A DNA stretch of 41,229 nt, taken from positions 1 to 41,229 of the forward strand of contig JAHINB010000020.1 in the NCBI GenBank assembly GCA_018896215.1, read 5' to 3'. Below are positions 32,074 to 39,450 of this stretch, piece by piece; the stretch's first letter is position 1, and every line of letters begins with the position of its first letter. Made by a program: the position numbers and the translations under genes. The stretch comes from Patescibacteria group bacterium (GTDB lineage: Bacteria > Patescibacteriota > WWE3 > 0-14-0-20-40-13). The notes under the pieces were generated by a model. It saw nothing but the letters and a program-made list of their open reading frames with translations, had not been told where the DNA came from and ran no database searches.

Positions 32074-32141
32074 GATTCAAGTGTGCGTTGTATGTTTGTG
32101 GTATAGGTGTTGTTACCAAAACGGAAGAGATTCTTTTTCAT
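32070..32141 (-). CDS. 23-aa peptide gene with strong ribosome site
   Basis: ATG after AAAGGAGGTGCGAA. It encodes MKKNLFRFGNNTYTTNIQRT ending LES; small, basic and polar, with no Cys. The Shine-Dalgarno matches those of the candidate precursors, and the gene lies directly upstream of the part B promoter. It could be a leader-type peptide, a precursor, or a regulatory short reading frame. Not recognised. Confidence 0.5.
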   Translation of the reverse strand: MKKNLFRFGNNTYTTNIQRTLES

Positions 32142-32156
32142 TTCGCACCTCCTTTC

Positions 32157-32186
32157 CCATAACAAGATTTAAGAAGAAATACTAAA
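32157..32186. repeat. Interspersed repeat, short copy (D)
   Basis: CATAACAAGATTTAAGAAG then AAATACTAAAT matches the beginning of the 95-bp repeat. Here it encodes the last residues of the Ppx-like protein (FSISS) and its stop. Confidence 0.6.
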
Positions 32187-33071
32187 TTCTTGTCGAACGA
32201 CTCCATGAACCAGATTGCTATCGGAGGGAATTATAGTTTTTATTTTATACTTTTCAAAAACAGCTTCCGCTATGGCGCTACAAGCCCTAGCACCATGCAT
32301 CCACTTGGGGTTTTGAGGCATCAGCTCTTCCAATTCTTTTAAAGAAACTTTAGAAAATATCTCGCTGTTTCTTTTAGAAAAATTGTCGATATCTATTTTT
32401 TGCGGGTGATCCTCATCTTTGAAAATGTCGTTTTGAGAGATGTTATATCCTGCAATTTTCATGTATGTTAATTCTCCTCCGTTGTAAAAGGCGGTTTCTA
32501 CTTTATTTTTAAGGTTGGGAAGAGCTTTTTTTACAAAAAGTTTAATCTCGTCAATTTTTATTTTCGAAAACTGATCGTTTATTCCTACGAATTTGGACAA
32601 TACTGTTCCTACCCCCAAATCTAAATTATACCTTTCTATGGCTTCTCTGCCGTACATAACAACAAGCTCTGTTGATCCCCCACCTATATTTAGGAGAAGT
32701 AAAGGGCAATCCAAAGTGCATTTTCCAACCAAAGCGCTTTCGAGATAAAAATTCTCCAAATCTTGAGAGATAATATTTAGATAGATACCTGTATTCTCAA
32801 AGATTTCATCAATGAATTGGCGTCTAGCCTGCGGGGGAAGTTTTCTATGGAGGGCTGTAGCGTAGATTTTTATTTTACAACCTTTGTGCTTGTTTTTTAT
32901 TTCGAAAAGAAGTTCTAAAAGCTCTTTTTTACTGGATTGAGATATTCCGCTATCTTCCGTGAAACCATCTTTAAAAGAAATGGAGCGAATCAAGAGAGGA
33001 TGTAGCCTGTTGTCCTTTTGCTTGTAAACTTTGACTGTAGATGAACCTAAATCTATCAGTATTTTTTCCAT
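32169..33071 (-). CDS. Ppx/GppA-like phosphatase (ASKHA fold)
   Basis: 300 residues from the internal ATG at 33071 (alternative start 33086). ILIDLGSSTVKVY is the phosphate-1 loop and LLNIGGGSTELVV the signature of exopolyphosphatase/guanosine pentaphosphatase. The C-terminus (KWMHGARACSAIAEAVFEKY) completes the actin-like fold. Shorter than Ppx, lacking the HD domain. It could act on polyphosphate or (p)ppGpp-type nucleotides. Promoter P5 lies upstream. Confidence 0.82.
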   Translation of the reverse strand: MEKILIDLGSSTVKVYKQKDNRLHPLLIRSISFKDGFTEDSGISQSSKKELLELLFEIKNKHKGCKIKIYATALHRKLPPQARRQFIDEIFENTGIYLNIISQDLENFYLESALVGKCTLDCPLLLLNIGGGSTELVVMYGREAIERYNLDLGVGTVLSKFVGINDQFSKIKIDEIKLFVKKALPNLKNKVETAFYNGGELTYMKIAGYNISQNDIFKDEDHPQKIDIDNFSKRNSEIFSKVSLKELEELMPQNPKWMHGARACSAIAEAVFEKYKIKTIIPSDSNLVHGVVRQEFSISS

Positions 33072-33097
33072 TAGCCGAATTAACACTTAAAATTCAC

Positions 33098-33138
33098 AAA
33101 ATGTCAAGCACTTTTTTGCCTCTTCCCGTCAAATCCCA
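33098..33138 (-). promoter_or_regulatory. Shared-type promoter P5 region
   Basis: Minus strand: CAATGGGATTTGACGGGAAG with -35-like TTGACG at 33127-33132. A second TTGACA lies about 20 bp further on, so the start point and true -10 are uncertain; either would drive the Ppx-like gene. Confidence 0.5.
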
Positions 33139-33835
33139 TTGTTTTACAAGTTATAACTACGGGAGATTGGTATCCACTTTTACTCAATTTATCCAAATCG
33201 TCACCATATTTGTTCCAAAGAGACCATTTCTTGTCTAATTCGCCTTGAATACCACAGCCAATTTTCAAAACCCCTCTCAAGATAGTGTCAAAACCAAACC
33301 CCTTTTCTCGCTCTTTATTAAAAAACCTTCTAAAGAAATCAACAAATCCTATCTCCTCGCCGTCCGAATTGACTCGCAAAAGAGAGGTATTGTAATTAGT
33401 TGGACTAAAGCCACTATTAACTTTTAAGAACTCTTCGCACTCTCCAATAATTGTGGCAAACGCCTCTTTTAGATAATAATTGGTTGCACTATTTAATTTA
33501 AAGCCTAACTCCTTGTGAGCTAGTTCAATCTTTTGATACCAGCAGATATGGGAAAGTTCGTGAATAGCGATTCTATCTACTCTCCGTCCATTCTCCTTCC
33601 CTCCGATAATTTCGTTGTAAATTGAGAAATAGAAATGATTCTTTCCGAATGGGCTAAATGGTAAAAAAGTTGGTATCGCAAAAAACTCAAAAGAAGAATC
33701 CCACCCGCAATCCACAAAATCGAAGGTTATCTCTTGGGATTTTCCATCGTTTGCTGTAGCTATCTCTTTTTTGAGTTTTGGGTATGAATAAAGTATCTTT
33801 CTATGATTTACACCACCATCCCGCATAAAACTCAC
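33104..33835 (-). CDS. HExxH metallopeptidase-like protein 4
   Basis: 243 residues with HELSH at 92-96 and a probable third ligand Glu124 (YLKEAFATI), as in gluzincins. It shares the HELSHxC pattern with protein 1. No signal peptide. The C-terminal 90 residues are not recognised. The start GTG (33835) or ATG (33826) has no clear Shine-Dalgarno. Promoter P5 lies inside its end. Its presence next to the Ppx-like gene, rather than a maturase, weakens the view that all four proteases act on peptides. Confidence 0.72.
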   Translation of the reverse strand: MSFMRDGGVNHRKILYSYPKLKKEIATANDGKSQEITFDFVDCGWDSSFEFFAIPTFLPFSPFGKNHFYFSIYNEIIGGKENGRRVDRIAIHELSHICWYQKIELAHKELGFKLNSATNYYLKEAFATIIGECEEFLKVNSGFSPTNYNTSLLRVNSDGEEIGFVDFFRRFFNKEREKGFGFDTILRGVLKIGCGIQGELDKKWSLWNKYGDDLDKLSKSGYQSPVVITCKTMGFDGKRQKSA

Positions 33836-33837
33836 AA

Positions 33838-33879
33838 TAAAAAAGGGGTGACAAAGTTAAAGATCGGCTTTGTCGCCCC
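33838..33879 (-). terminator. Intrinsic terminator
   Basis: Minus strand: GGGGCGACAAAG and CTTTGTCACCCC arms, then a T-run (TTTTTT). It ends the transcript of the nucleotidyltransferase/HEPN pair at 33949-34525. Confidence 0.75.
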
Positions 33880-33948
33880 CCCTTCGAGTCCCCTCTTCCA
33901 CTTCGGGGGTGGAAGAATTTTGATGTGCCGCAAAAGGAGAGAGTAAAC

Positions 33949-34281
33949 TTAAGATACAGGTATCCCGTACTTTTTTATTTCGACACAAAGAGGATCGAAA
34001 GGGTCGTTAAATCTACCAGGGTTCATGGCAATTGGTTCTATGTTTGGACTTGTTCTCCATGCTATCTTGAACAAATCAGAAGTTTCGGAAAATTCGTCTT
34101 TTCCAAAAGCCCTAGACACAACACAGACATCGATATCGCTATTTTTTGATGCGGTACCCTTGGCGTAAGATCCAAAAAGAATGAGCCTTTCCGGTCTTAT
34201 TCCAGCAGTTAATAAACCTTTTTTAAAGGCCTTTATGGCTTTTTTGGTTTCTTTTTCCCTTAAATTTGTTCTAGTATCCAT
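33949..34281 (-). CDS. MNT-type nucleotidyltransferase
   Basis: 110 residues with LILFGSYAKGTASKNSDIDVCVV, giving GS-x9-SD-x-D of minimal nucleotidyltransferases. Downstream partner of a HEPN-domain gene, which it overlaps by 22 bp. In MNT/HEPN modules the MNT protein nucleotidylates the toxin and blocks its RNase activity. The C-terminal MNPGRFNDPFDPL suits the usual tail. Confidence 0.8.
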   Translation of the reverse strand: MDTRTNLREKETKKAIKAFKKGLLTAGIRPERLILFGSYAKGTASKNSDIDVCVVSRAFGKDEFSETSDLFKIAWRTSPNIEPIAMNPGRFNDPFDPLCVEIKKYGIPVS

Positions 34282-34525
34282 TTTTGCATAGCTTTTATCT
34301 TGTCAAGATAAAGCGTTGTATAACCTTTAGTAGCCTTCTTATACATCTTCCTTCTGTAATCATCGTATCTTGTTTTAAGATTAAAGGCATTAACCTCGGA
34401 GAAAAAGTCAAGATCCTCGTCTTTAAAAGGTATTTTTGTCGCTTTTGCCAAATTTACCAAATTGTGGGTTGGCATGACATCTTAGAGCTGTTTTTCCAAA
34501 ATTTTATGACCTCGTCTACTTCCAT
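34260..34525 (-). pseudogene. HEPN-domain gene, N-terminal part out of frame
   Basis: Residues from 34475 (PTHNLVNLAKATKIPF.. RYDDYRRKMYKKAT.. WILEQI) match the C-terminal two thirds of a HEPN domain. The natural-looking start (ATG 34525, MEVDEVIKFWKNSS) is in another frame with a gap between, and promoter P6 precedes it. Deletion or frameshift has likely broken the toxin, while the MNT gene stays intact; alternatively a short HEPN starts at 34475. Confidence 0.6.
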
Positions 34526-34535
34526 AACTGAACCC

Positions 34536-34574
34536 AAGATACCATTTTTCCCGCCATTCCGTCAAATCCTATAG
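34536..34574 (-). promoter_or_regulatory. Shared-type promoter P6
   Basis: Minus strand: GCTATAGGATTTGACGGAA, -35 TTGACG (34560-34565), 18 bp, -10 TATCTT (34536-34541). It drives the HEPN/MNT pair. Divergent from the MntA promoter (TTTGCG, 17 bp, TAATAT at about 34600-34635), whose gene is leaderless. Confidence 0.7.
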
Positions 34575-34642
34575 CACGATTTGTTTGGTTAGGATTTTAA
34601 AAAACATTTGCGATAATTTCGTTTTGTGATAATATTTTCTCC

Positions 34643-34948
34643 ATGAGTATGGGATTAAGATACGACAACAAAAGCATTGATATTCTTTGTCAAAAATACG
34701 GAATTAGGTTTCTTGGTGTTTTTGGTTCTCGAGCGAGAGGCGATTTTAAATCTACAAGCGACACGGATGTTCTTATCAGATACGCTACAAACTCCTCCGT
34801 CAGAAGCATACTAGATCACATAGCGGTACAAAATAACCTATCTATTATTTTTGGTGGAAAAGTAGATTTGGTAGAGGAGTCTGGTTTAAATAAAGACATT
34901 GCTCCTAATGTAAAAAAGGAGCTGGTTGCCATCTATGAAAACCGTTAG
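34643..34948 (+). CDS. MntA-like nucleotidyltransferase (antitoxin)
   Basis: 101 residues with FGSRARGDFKSTSDTDVLIRY, the minimal nucleotidyltransferase motif. It is followed, with 14-bp overlap, by a DUF86/HepT gene, the standard type VII toxin-antitoxin order. MntA-type enzymes transfer AMP to HepT. Leaderless: TAATAT lies about nine bases before the ATG. Confidence 0.85.
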   Translation: MSMGLRYDNKSIDILCQKYGIRFLGVFGSRARGDFKSTSDTDVLIRYATNSSVRSILDHIAVQNNLSIIFGGKVDLVEESGLNKDIAPNVKKELVAIYENR

Positions 34949-35297
34949 CGTATATCTTAAACATATTTTAGAAGCCTGCGAAAAAGTAGAGATGATGGTG
35001 CAAGATTTGGATAAAGAAGATTTTATGGATAAGGATTGGATTACTCGAGAAGCAATACTTAGACAGTTAGAAATAATTGGAGAAGCGGTAAAAAGAATTC
35101 CCAATGAGTTTAAGTTAAAATACTCCGAAGTTTCTTGGAAGGATATTTCCGGTATGAGAGATTACTTGGTACATGAGTATTTTGCAGTCAACTACGAAAT
35201 GGCTTGGGAAACAGCAATTTCCGATATCCCGAAATTAAAAAAGAAGATAGTCGAGATTGCACTAAAAGAGAATATTAAAATTTCATTAATACCCTAA
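34935..35297 (+). CDS. HepT-like toxin (DUF86, HEPN RNase)
   Basis: 120 residues from the ATG at 34935. Helical DUF86 protein with the catalytic RX4H motif at R-DYLV-H (MRDYLVHEYF), plus IGEAVKRIPNEF. The start lies inside the end of mntA. It belongs to HEPN ribonucleases, inactive when nucleotidylated by MntA. An in-frame TTG at 34926 is an alternative start. Confidence 0.85.
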   Translation: MKTVSVYLKHILEACEKVEMMVQDLDKEDFMDKDWITREAILRQLEIIGEAVKRIPNEFKLKYSEVSWKDISGMRDYLVHEYFAVNYEMAWETAISDIPKLKKKIVEIALKENIKISLIP

Positions 35298-36661
35298 GGT
35301 TTCAAAACATCAAAATCTATAGTTTTTGGTGGGTTTGTGTGGTAGATTCTTGTTTTCCAAACTCTACTGGCTATATCTATTAATTCCTCGTTTGTTATAT
35401 TTCCCACTGCAGACAGATACCAGCTGTTGCGGTTCAAATATTTTTTAGCGTATTTTAATATATCGTCTGGCGTAACGGCATTGATACCTTTTATGTAGTC
35501 TTCTACAGTCCAACGAGACTTGGCTATTAAATTAGGGTAGGTGTGAAAGTTAGCAAACGCTTCTGATGTTTCCAAGGAAAGTTTTAAAGATTTTACCATT
35601 TTGACCTTTGCCATTTTTACTTCTCGCTCATCAATCTTAGATTTGGAAATATTCTGCAACTCTCCGGCAATTATTTTTAAAACCTTCTCGAGACTATTTT
35701 TGGCTGTAGAGGTCCTAATAGAAAAAACGCCCGAATCTTCGAAACCCAACGATCCGACATTAAACTCGTAAACCAGCCCCGCTTCTTGCCTAAGCCTAAT
35801 CGCAAGTCGCGACGCTTTTCCTCTGCCTAAAATTGTCGCCAATACGCGTGATGCTGAAAACAGTTCCCCAAAGAAATTTTGAGCTCTAAAATCTAAAGAG
35901 ATAGAGATATGGTCGGTTTTTAACGAATTATTTGTGGTGATGGTTTCTTTTCGAATAATTGGCAGAGCGCTATTTAGCGCCGCTATTTTCTCTTTTGAGA
36001 TTTTACCGAAACACTTTTCCGCTGATTCCAAAGCATTTGCGTGGGTAATATCTCCAGAAACAAAAACTAAAATGCCGCTAGTTTTTAATACATTTTTATA
36101 CTGATCAACAACATCATCTATTGATATACCACGCAACGATTCCGGAGTTCCTAAAGTTGAGTATTCCAACCTAGTGCCCTGAAAAACAAGTTTCTTTGAA
36201 ATTTCCGAAAGGAGACCCACGGGATTAGAATTTTTCCTGCCGATTTCCGCCAAAATCGCATCCCGCTCCTTGGAAAAACTGTTCGGAGCAAAAGTGGAAT
36301 TCAGAAGTTCCTCGGAAAGAACCTCCAGTACAACCCTGAAATCGCCCGAATCTGGAAAACTTGCCCAAAGGAAAAGAGATTCTACGCCAGTTGTCGCCCC
36401 AAATAAACCACCAACACTATCTATCTTTCTTGCCAAGTCTTCTTTTTTAGGAAATTTCTTTGTCCCAGAGACCAATAAATGCTCCAAAAGGTGGGAAAGA
36501 CCTTCTTTTCCCGCGTGATCAAAACGGGATCCTGCAAGCAAAGAAATAACAATATAGACTGGAGATTTGGGTTTATAAGCAGAAACAAGTTTTATTCCAT
36601 TTTTAAGAGTTGTTGATTTTATGGTTGCGCCAAAATTTTCGAGCGAAACCGTATTTGTCAT
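35294..36661 (-). CDS. M16 family zinc peptidase (PqqF/MPP-like)
   Basis: About 455 residues from the ATG at 36661 (a longer frame starts at 36760 but its first 33 residues overlap promoter P7). HLLEH at 57-61 is the inverted zinc motif HxxEH and AILAEIGRKNSNP carries the likely third ligand. Two M16 halves are present; the C-terminal KARLRQE/GLVYEF R-Y pair is also seen. Cytoplasmic. M16 peptidases trim precursors such as PqqA. It is the last gene of part C, after the MetRS-like gene. Confidence 0.85.
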   Translation of the reverse strand: MTNTVSLENFGATIKSTTLKNGIKLVSAYKPKSPVYIVISLLAGSRFDHAGKEGLSHLLEHLLVSGTKKFPKKEDLARKIDSVGGLFGATTGVESLFLWASFPDSGDFRVVLEVLSEELLNSTFAPNSFSKERDAILAEIGRKNSNPVGLLSEISKKLVFQGTRLEYSTLGTPESLRGISIDDVVDQYKNVLKTSGILVFVSGDITHANALESAEKCFGKISKEKIAALNSALPIIRKETITTNNSLKTDHISISLDFRAQNFFGELFSASRVLATILGRGKASRLAIRLRQEAGLVYEFNVGSLGFEDSGVFSIRTSTAKNSLEKVLKIIAGELQNISKSKIDEREVKMAKVKMVKSLKLSLETSEAFANFHTYPNLIAKSRWTVEDYIKGINAVTPDDILKYAKKYLNRNSWYLSAVGNITNEELIDIASRVWKTRIYHTNPPKTIDFDVLKP

Positions 36662-36730
36662 AAAGATGTAGCCCAGGTAACTATATTTGCATTTTAAGCA
36701 AGCATAATTTCCTGGGCGAGATAGGTTTGG

Positions 36731-36769
36731 AGAATACCACTTCTGTGGTACTCCCGTCAAATCCCATAG
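36731..36769 (-). promoter_or_regulatory. Shared-type promoter P7
   Basis: Minus strand: ACTATGGGATTTGACGGGA, -35 TTGACG (36755-36760), 18 bp, extended -10 GTGGTATTCT (36731-36736). It starts right at the stop of the MetRS-like gene and drives the M16 gene. Confidence 0.7.
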
Positions 36770-37864
36770 TTACGACGAGTATAGCCCCGAAAGTCTTGCG
36801 TAGTCAAACTTGTCGGGATTAAACACATGCTTTAACCCGAGAGTTAAAGTTTGATGGTTTATGTCCTCAACAAGTTTCTCTGGGTTGTCTGTACTTCTCC
36901 TGCTTTCCGCAACCCTTCTTGCAAAGAGCCTAAGTCTCCTGTACCCCACTTCTGAGACAACGGTTGAGAGCGTAGCGTCCTTAAGCGACCATCCGAGAGA
37001 ATTCGCCAGCATAAATCTGGCTGTCAGTTCGTCATGACCTAACTCCGCCAGTTTCTCCAAACACCACTTCCCTACAGTCCCCGGATGGTTTATGTAGGGA
37101 GTAACAATCAGGTGAATCTCTCCATTAAATCCGAGCGTCCTCGCTAACAGTATAGCGAGAAGCCCCTGCTTTAGAACATGGTTGCTAACGACAAGCACAA
37201 GTCGCTTGTCGTTTTCTTGATGGATTAACTCGTACGGCATAGTCTGCCACACAAGCTCCACATCCAGATTTCTTTCTGAATAGAGGAAACCGGTTGGTCT
37301 GTTCTTGCCTACGCAAATTCCGTTTCTTCTGATCTGTCCCATCAAGTCTCGGATCTCTGCAGAGTACGATCTGGGGTGAATCTGCGGGGACTTTCCAAAA
37401 GCGCTTTCTGGAAAGAACATACAAAAACGGCTTTGTGTTGAGGTTGTGGCCTCGCCACCGCATACTACGCAAAAAACCTTTCCGTTTTCAATATGAAAGG
37501 TTTTTGGTTTGAGAAACCTCACTTGCTCAATTGGAATTTCCAAGAGACCGCACTCGCAAACATAGCATTCCGAAACGATGTCGCTAGATTCCACTCTGGA
37601 AAGTATTGTTGCAACATTTCTTTCTAGGCTTGCGACGAGTTCGCCGTCGGTTAGGACTTTTGCTTTCCGGACACCAACAAAGTCCAACTCCTCTCTAAAT
37701 AATAAGATGTCCGCAACAGACGGACTTTTTGCTCCGATTGTTCCAATACATACAGCAAGAGAGTCAGAGCTTCTCTCCCGCAGTATATCCGCAATTACTG
37801 GCGTTAACCAGTATCCCAAAGGAGCGCTACTTCCTTTGGGAGTCATCGGGAGAGTCGCTATCAT
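36770..37864 (-). CDS. Degenerate class I aminoacyl-tRNA synthetase (MetRS)-like protein
   Basis: 364 residues. The start TLPMTPKGSSAPLGYWLTPVIADI aligns by eye with MetRS PYANGSIHLGH..IQADI, but the HIGH motif is replaced by PLGY. A zinc-knuckle region has C100, C103, C105 and C132, C135, as in MetRS. The KMSKS loop is not found at its expected place (PYINHPGTVGKW). It lacks the anticodon-binding size. Family placement is my reading and moderate. Strong Shine-Dalgarno (AAGGAGGTGAACC). Neighbours are an alpha/beta hydrolase and an M16 peptidase. Such proteins may load an amino acid onto a peptide or have lost catalysis. Confidence 0.6.
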   Translation of the reverse strand: MIATLPMTPKGSSAPLGYWLTPVIADILRERSSDSLAVCIGTIGAKSPSVADILLFREELDFVGVRKAKVLTDGELVASLERNVATILSRVESSDIVSECYVCECGLLEIPIEQVRFLKPKTFHIENGKVFCVVCGGEATTSTQSRFCMFFPESAFGKSPQIHPRSYSAEIRDLMGQIRRNGICVGKNRPTGFLYSERNLDVELVWQTMPYELIHQENDKRLVLVVSNHVLKQGLLAILLARTLGFNGEIHLIVTPYINHPGTVGKWCLEKLAELGHDELTARFMLANSLGWSLKDATLSTVVSEVGYRRLRLFARRVAESRRSTDNPEKLVEDINHQTLTLGLKHVFNPDKFDYARLSGLYSS

Positions 37865-37901
37865 GGTTCACCTCCTTGTCAGATGTAGTTGGGGGTATAT
37901 A

Positions 37902-38657
37902 TCAGATTAAATCTTTGGCTACGATATTTGCCAAAAGATCTTCGTTGAATTCGTTTAAGGCGTGTCCCGCGCCTTTTATTTCATGTATTTTTATTGAAAT
38001 ATTTTCATTACCAAGGCATTCCCTTATTGCTTGAGGTGATATTTTGTCATTTTCTCCTTGATATGTTGTAATAAGTGAGGGTTTAGCCCTAAAATTAGAA
38101 AAAATCTTCCCATTTCCGCTAAATTCTTTCTCTAATTCTCTCCAATCTTTTGTCCTGTAAACATTGGGGAATCCCCGTCTCATGAAATCGGCAAGTTTCA
38201 CTCCATCCAATTTTATTTTTTCCATATAGCTTTTTTTAAATAAAGGAACGGCGCTTACCAAAAAGATTTTTGAGACATTGTTTGGCGTTTTTAAAGATTG
38301 AATCACATTTGTTCCAAAACTTATGCCACCAAGAAAGATTCTTTCTACCGCGAGAGGAAGGTTTTCTTTTGCGTAGAGATCAAATACAGATTTTTTAGAT
38401 TCCAGCGCTCTCAAACAATCCAAAACTGTTTTACGGCAGTTTTTGGCAGAAAAATTTCCTCCGGAAACCCAACTTCCATAATAGAAAGGTTGTAAAACAT
38501 TAAATCCCAATTCCGCAAGGCTTTCACCAAACTTGCTCCTGTGCATGTACGAAGGAAGCCCTCCAAGAAAGACTATTGTCCCCAAGGATTTCCCCACCTT
38601 TGCCAAGTAAAGATCACCAAGAAGATTTTTTGCTATCCGTACTCTATGTAGAATCAT
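37902..38657 (-). CDS. Alpha/beta hydrolase
   Basis: 251 residues with the nucleophile elbow GGISFGTN (G-x-S-x-G), acid in YQGENDKISP and base in GAGHALNEF, a complete Ser-Asp-His triad. Possible esterase, peptidase or thioesterase. The start overlaps the nucleotidyltransferase gene end by 14 bp. No signal peptide. Second gene of the part C run. Confidence 0.82.
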   Translation of the reverse strand: MILHRVRIAKNLLGDLYLAKVGKSLGTIVFLGGLPSYMHRSKFGESLAELGFNVLQPFYYGSWVSGGNFSAKNCRKTVLDCLRALESKKSVFDLYAKENLPLAVERIFLGGISFGTNVIQSLKTPNNVSKIFLVSAVPLFKKSYMEKIKLDGVKLADFMRRGFPNVYRTKDWRELEKEFSGNGKIFSNFRAKPSLITTYQGENDKISPQAIRECLGNENISIKIHEIKGAGHALNEFNEDLLANIVAKDLI

Positions 38658-39279
38658 AGGATTGCGAGATTTTTTCCCATAAAATTTCGTAGGATTTTAT
38701 AATATCTTTTCCAGAAAAATTTATCCCCTTTTCTTCTAAAAGCTTTGTTGCTTCCGCCTCCGACAATTTAAAAACATCTGTCAACTCAAACTTGTCACTT
38801 AAAAGGTATAAAGAAAGGACAAGAAATTTTTCCCATCGTTCGCGAACCTCTTTTCGAAGTTCCTTCGTAAACATAGATTTTCTTGCAATATACACATACC
38901 CCTCCATTCTTTCTTTAACGGATTCCCTTACCTTTTCTTTGTTAGGGTAGGGAAAGTTTTTAAAAACATTTTCGCCGATAAGCGCTTTTCCGCATTTAAT
39001 CGCTAGCAGTACATGATGAACTCCATAGCTTCCAAATTTAAAATTTTTCCAGTCTCCAATTTCTTCTTCTCTGATTAAAGATACATCAATCTTAGAAAAA
39101 TCGTCCGACTTTATGGTGTCCAAAAATTGCCAAAATTTCCCTTTTTTTGTTACTATGGCAATGTCTAGGTCGTTTGGAGTTTTTGGATAAAGGGAAGAAC
39201 CAAATTGCACCACACACAAAATAACACCTTTATTCCAGCACTCCAAAAGAGATTTTGGCAAAACAACTGCTTTAGCCAT
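38644..39279 (-). CDS. Nucleotidyltransferase-like protein
   Basis: 211 residues with VVQFGSSLYPKTPNDLDIAIV, a GS-x9-D-x-D nucleotidyltransferase motif, and a helical C-terminal half of 120 residues. ATG at 39279 comes 11 bases after -10 TATAAA of promoter P8, so it is essentially leaderless. First gene of part C. Substrate unknown; a link with the MetRS-like protein (adenylation) is speculative. Confidence 0.75.
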   Translation of the reverse strand: MAKAVVLPKSLLECWNKGVILCVVQFGSSLYPKTPNDLDIAIVTKKGKFWQFLDTIKSDDFSKIDVSLIREEEIGDWKNFKFGSYGVHHVLLAIKCGKALIGENVFKNFPYPNKEKVRESVKERMEGYVYIARKSMFTKELRKEVRERWEKFLVLSLYLLSDKFELTDVFKLSEAEATKLLEEKGINFSGKDIIKSYEILWEKISQSYDST

Positions 39280-39290
39280 TGTTGACGCAT

Positions 39291-39327
39291 TTTATACCAC
39301 TTTTGCCCCTCCCGTCAAATCCTATAG
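39291..39327 (-). promoter_or_regulatory. Shared-type promoter P8
   Basis: Minus strand: GCTATAGGATTTGACGGGA, -35 TTGACG (39313-39318), 16 bp, extended -10 GTGGTATAAA (39291-39296). It drives the nucleotidyltransferase, hydrolase and MetRS-like genes. Confidence 0.75.
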
Positions 39328-39347
39328 CAAGATGTATGAAATATTAA

Positions 39348-39404
39348 GAGGGTTAAGGGAGTCACCCGTTTAGGGTGACACCCTTTTAGGGAGTCACCCT
39401 AAAA
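39348..39404. repeat. REP-like palindromes, left of the RAYT gene
   Basis: AGGGAGTCACCC, TAGGGTGACACCC and a further AGGGAGTCACCCT form overlapping hairpins, with T-poor spacers. Closely related palindromes lie on the other side of the RAYT gene. Confidence 0.75.
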
Positions 39405-39450
39405 AAAAGCTTTACATGAATGTTATATAAATTTAAGATGGATAATTAAT

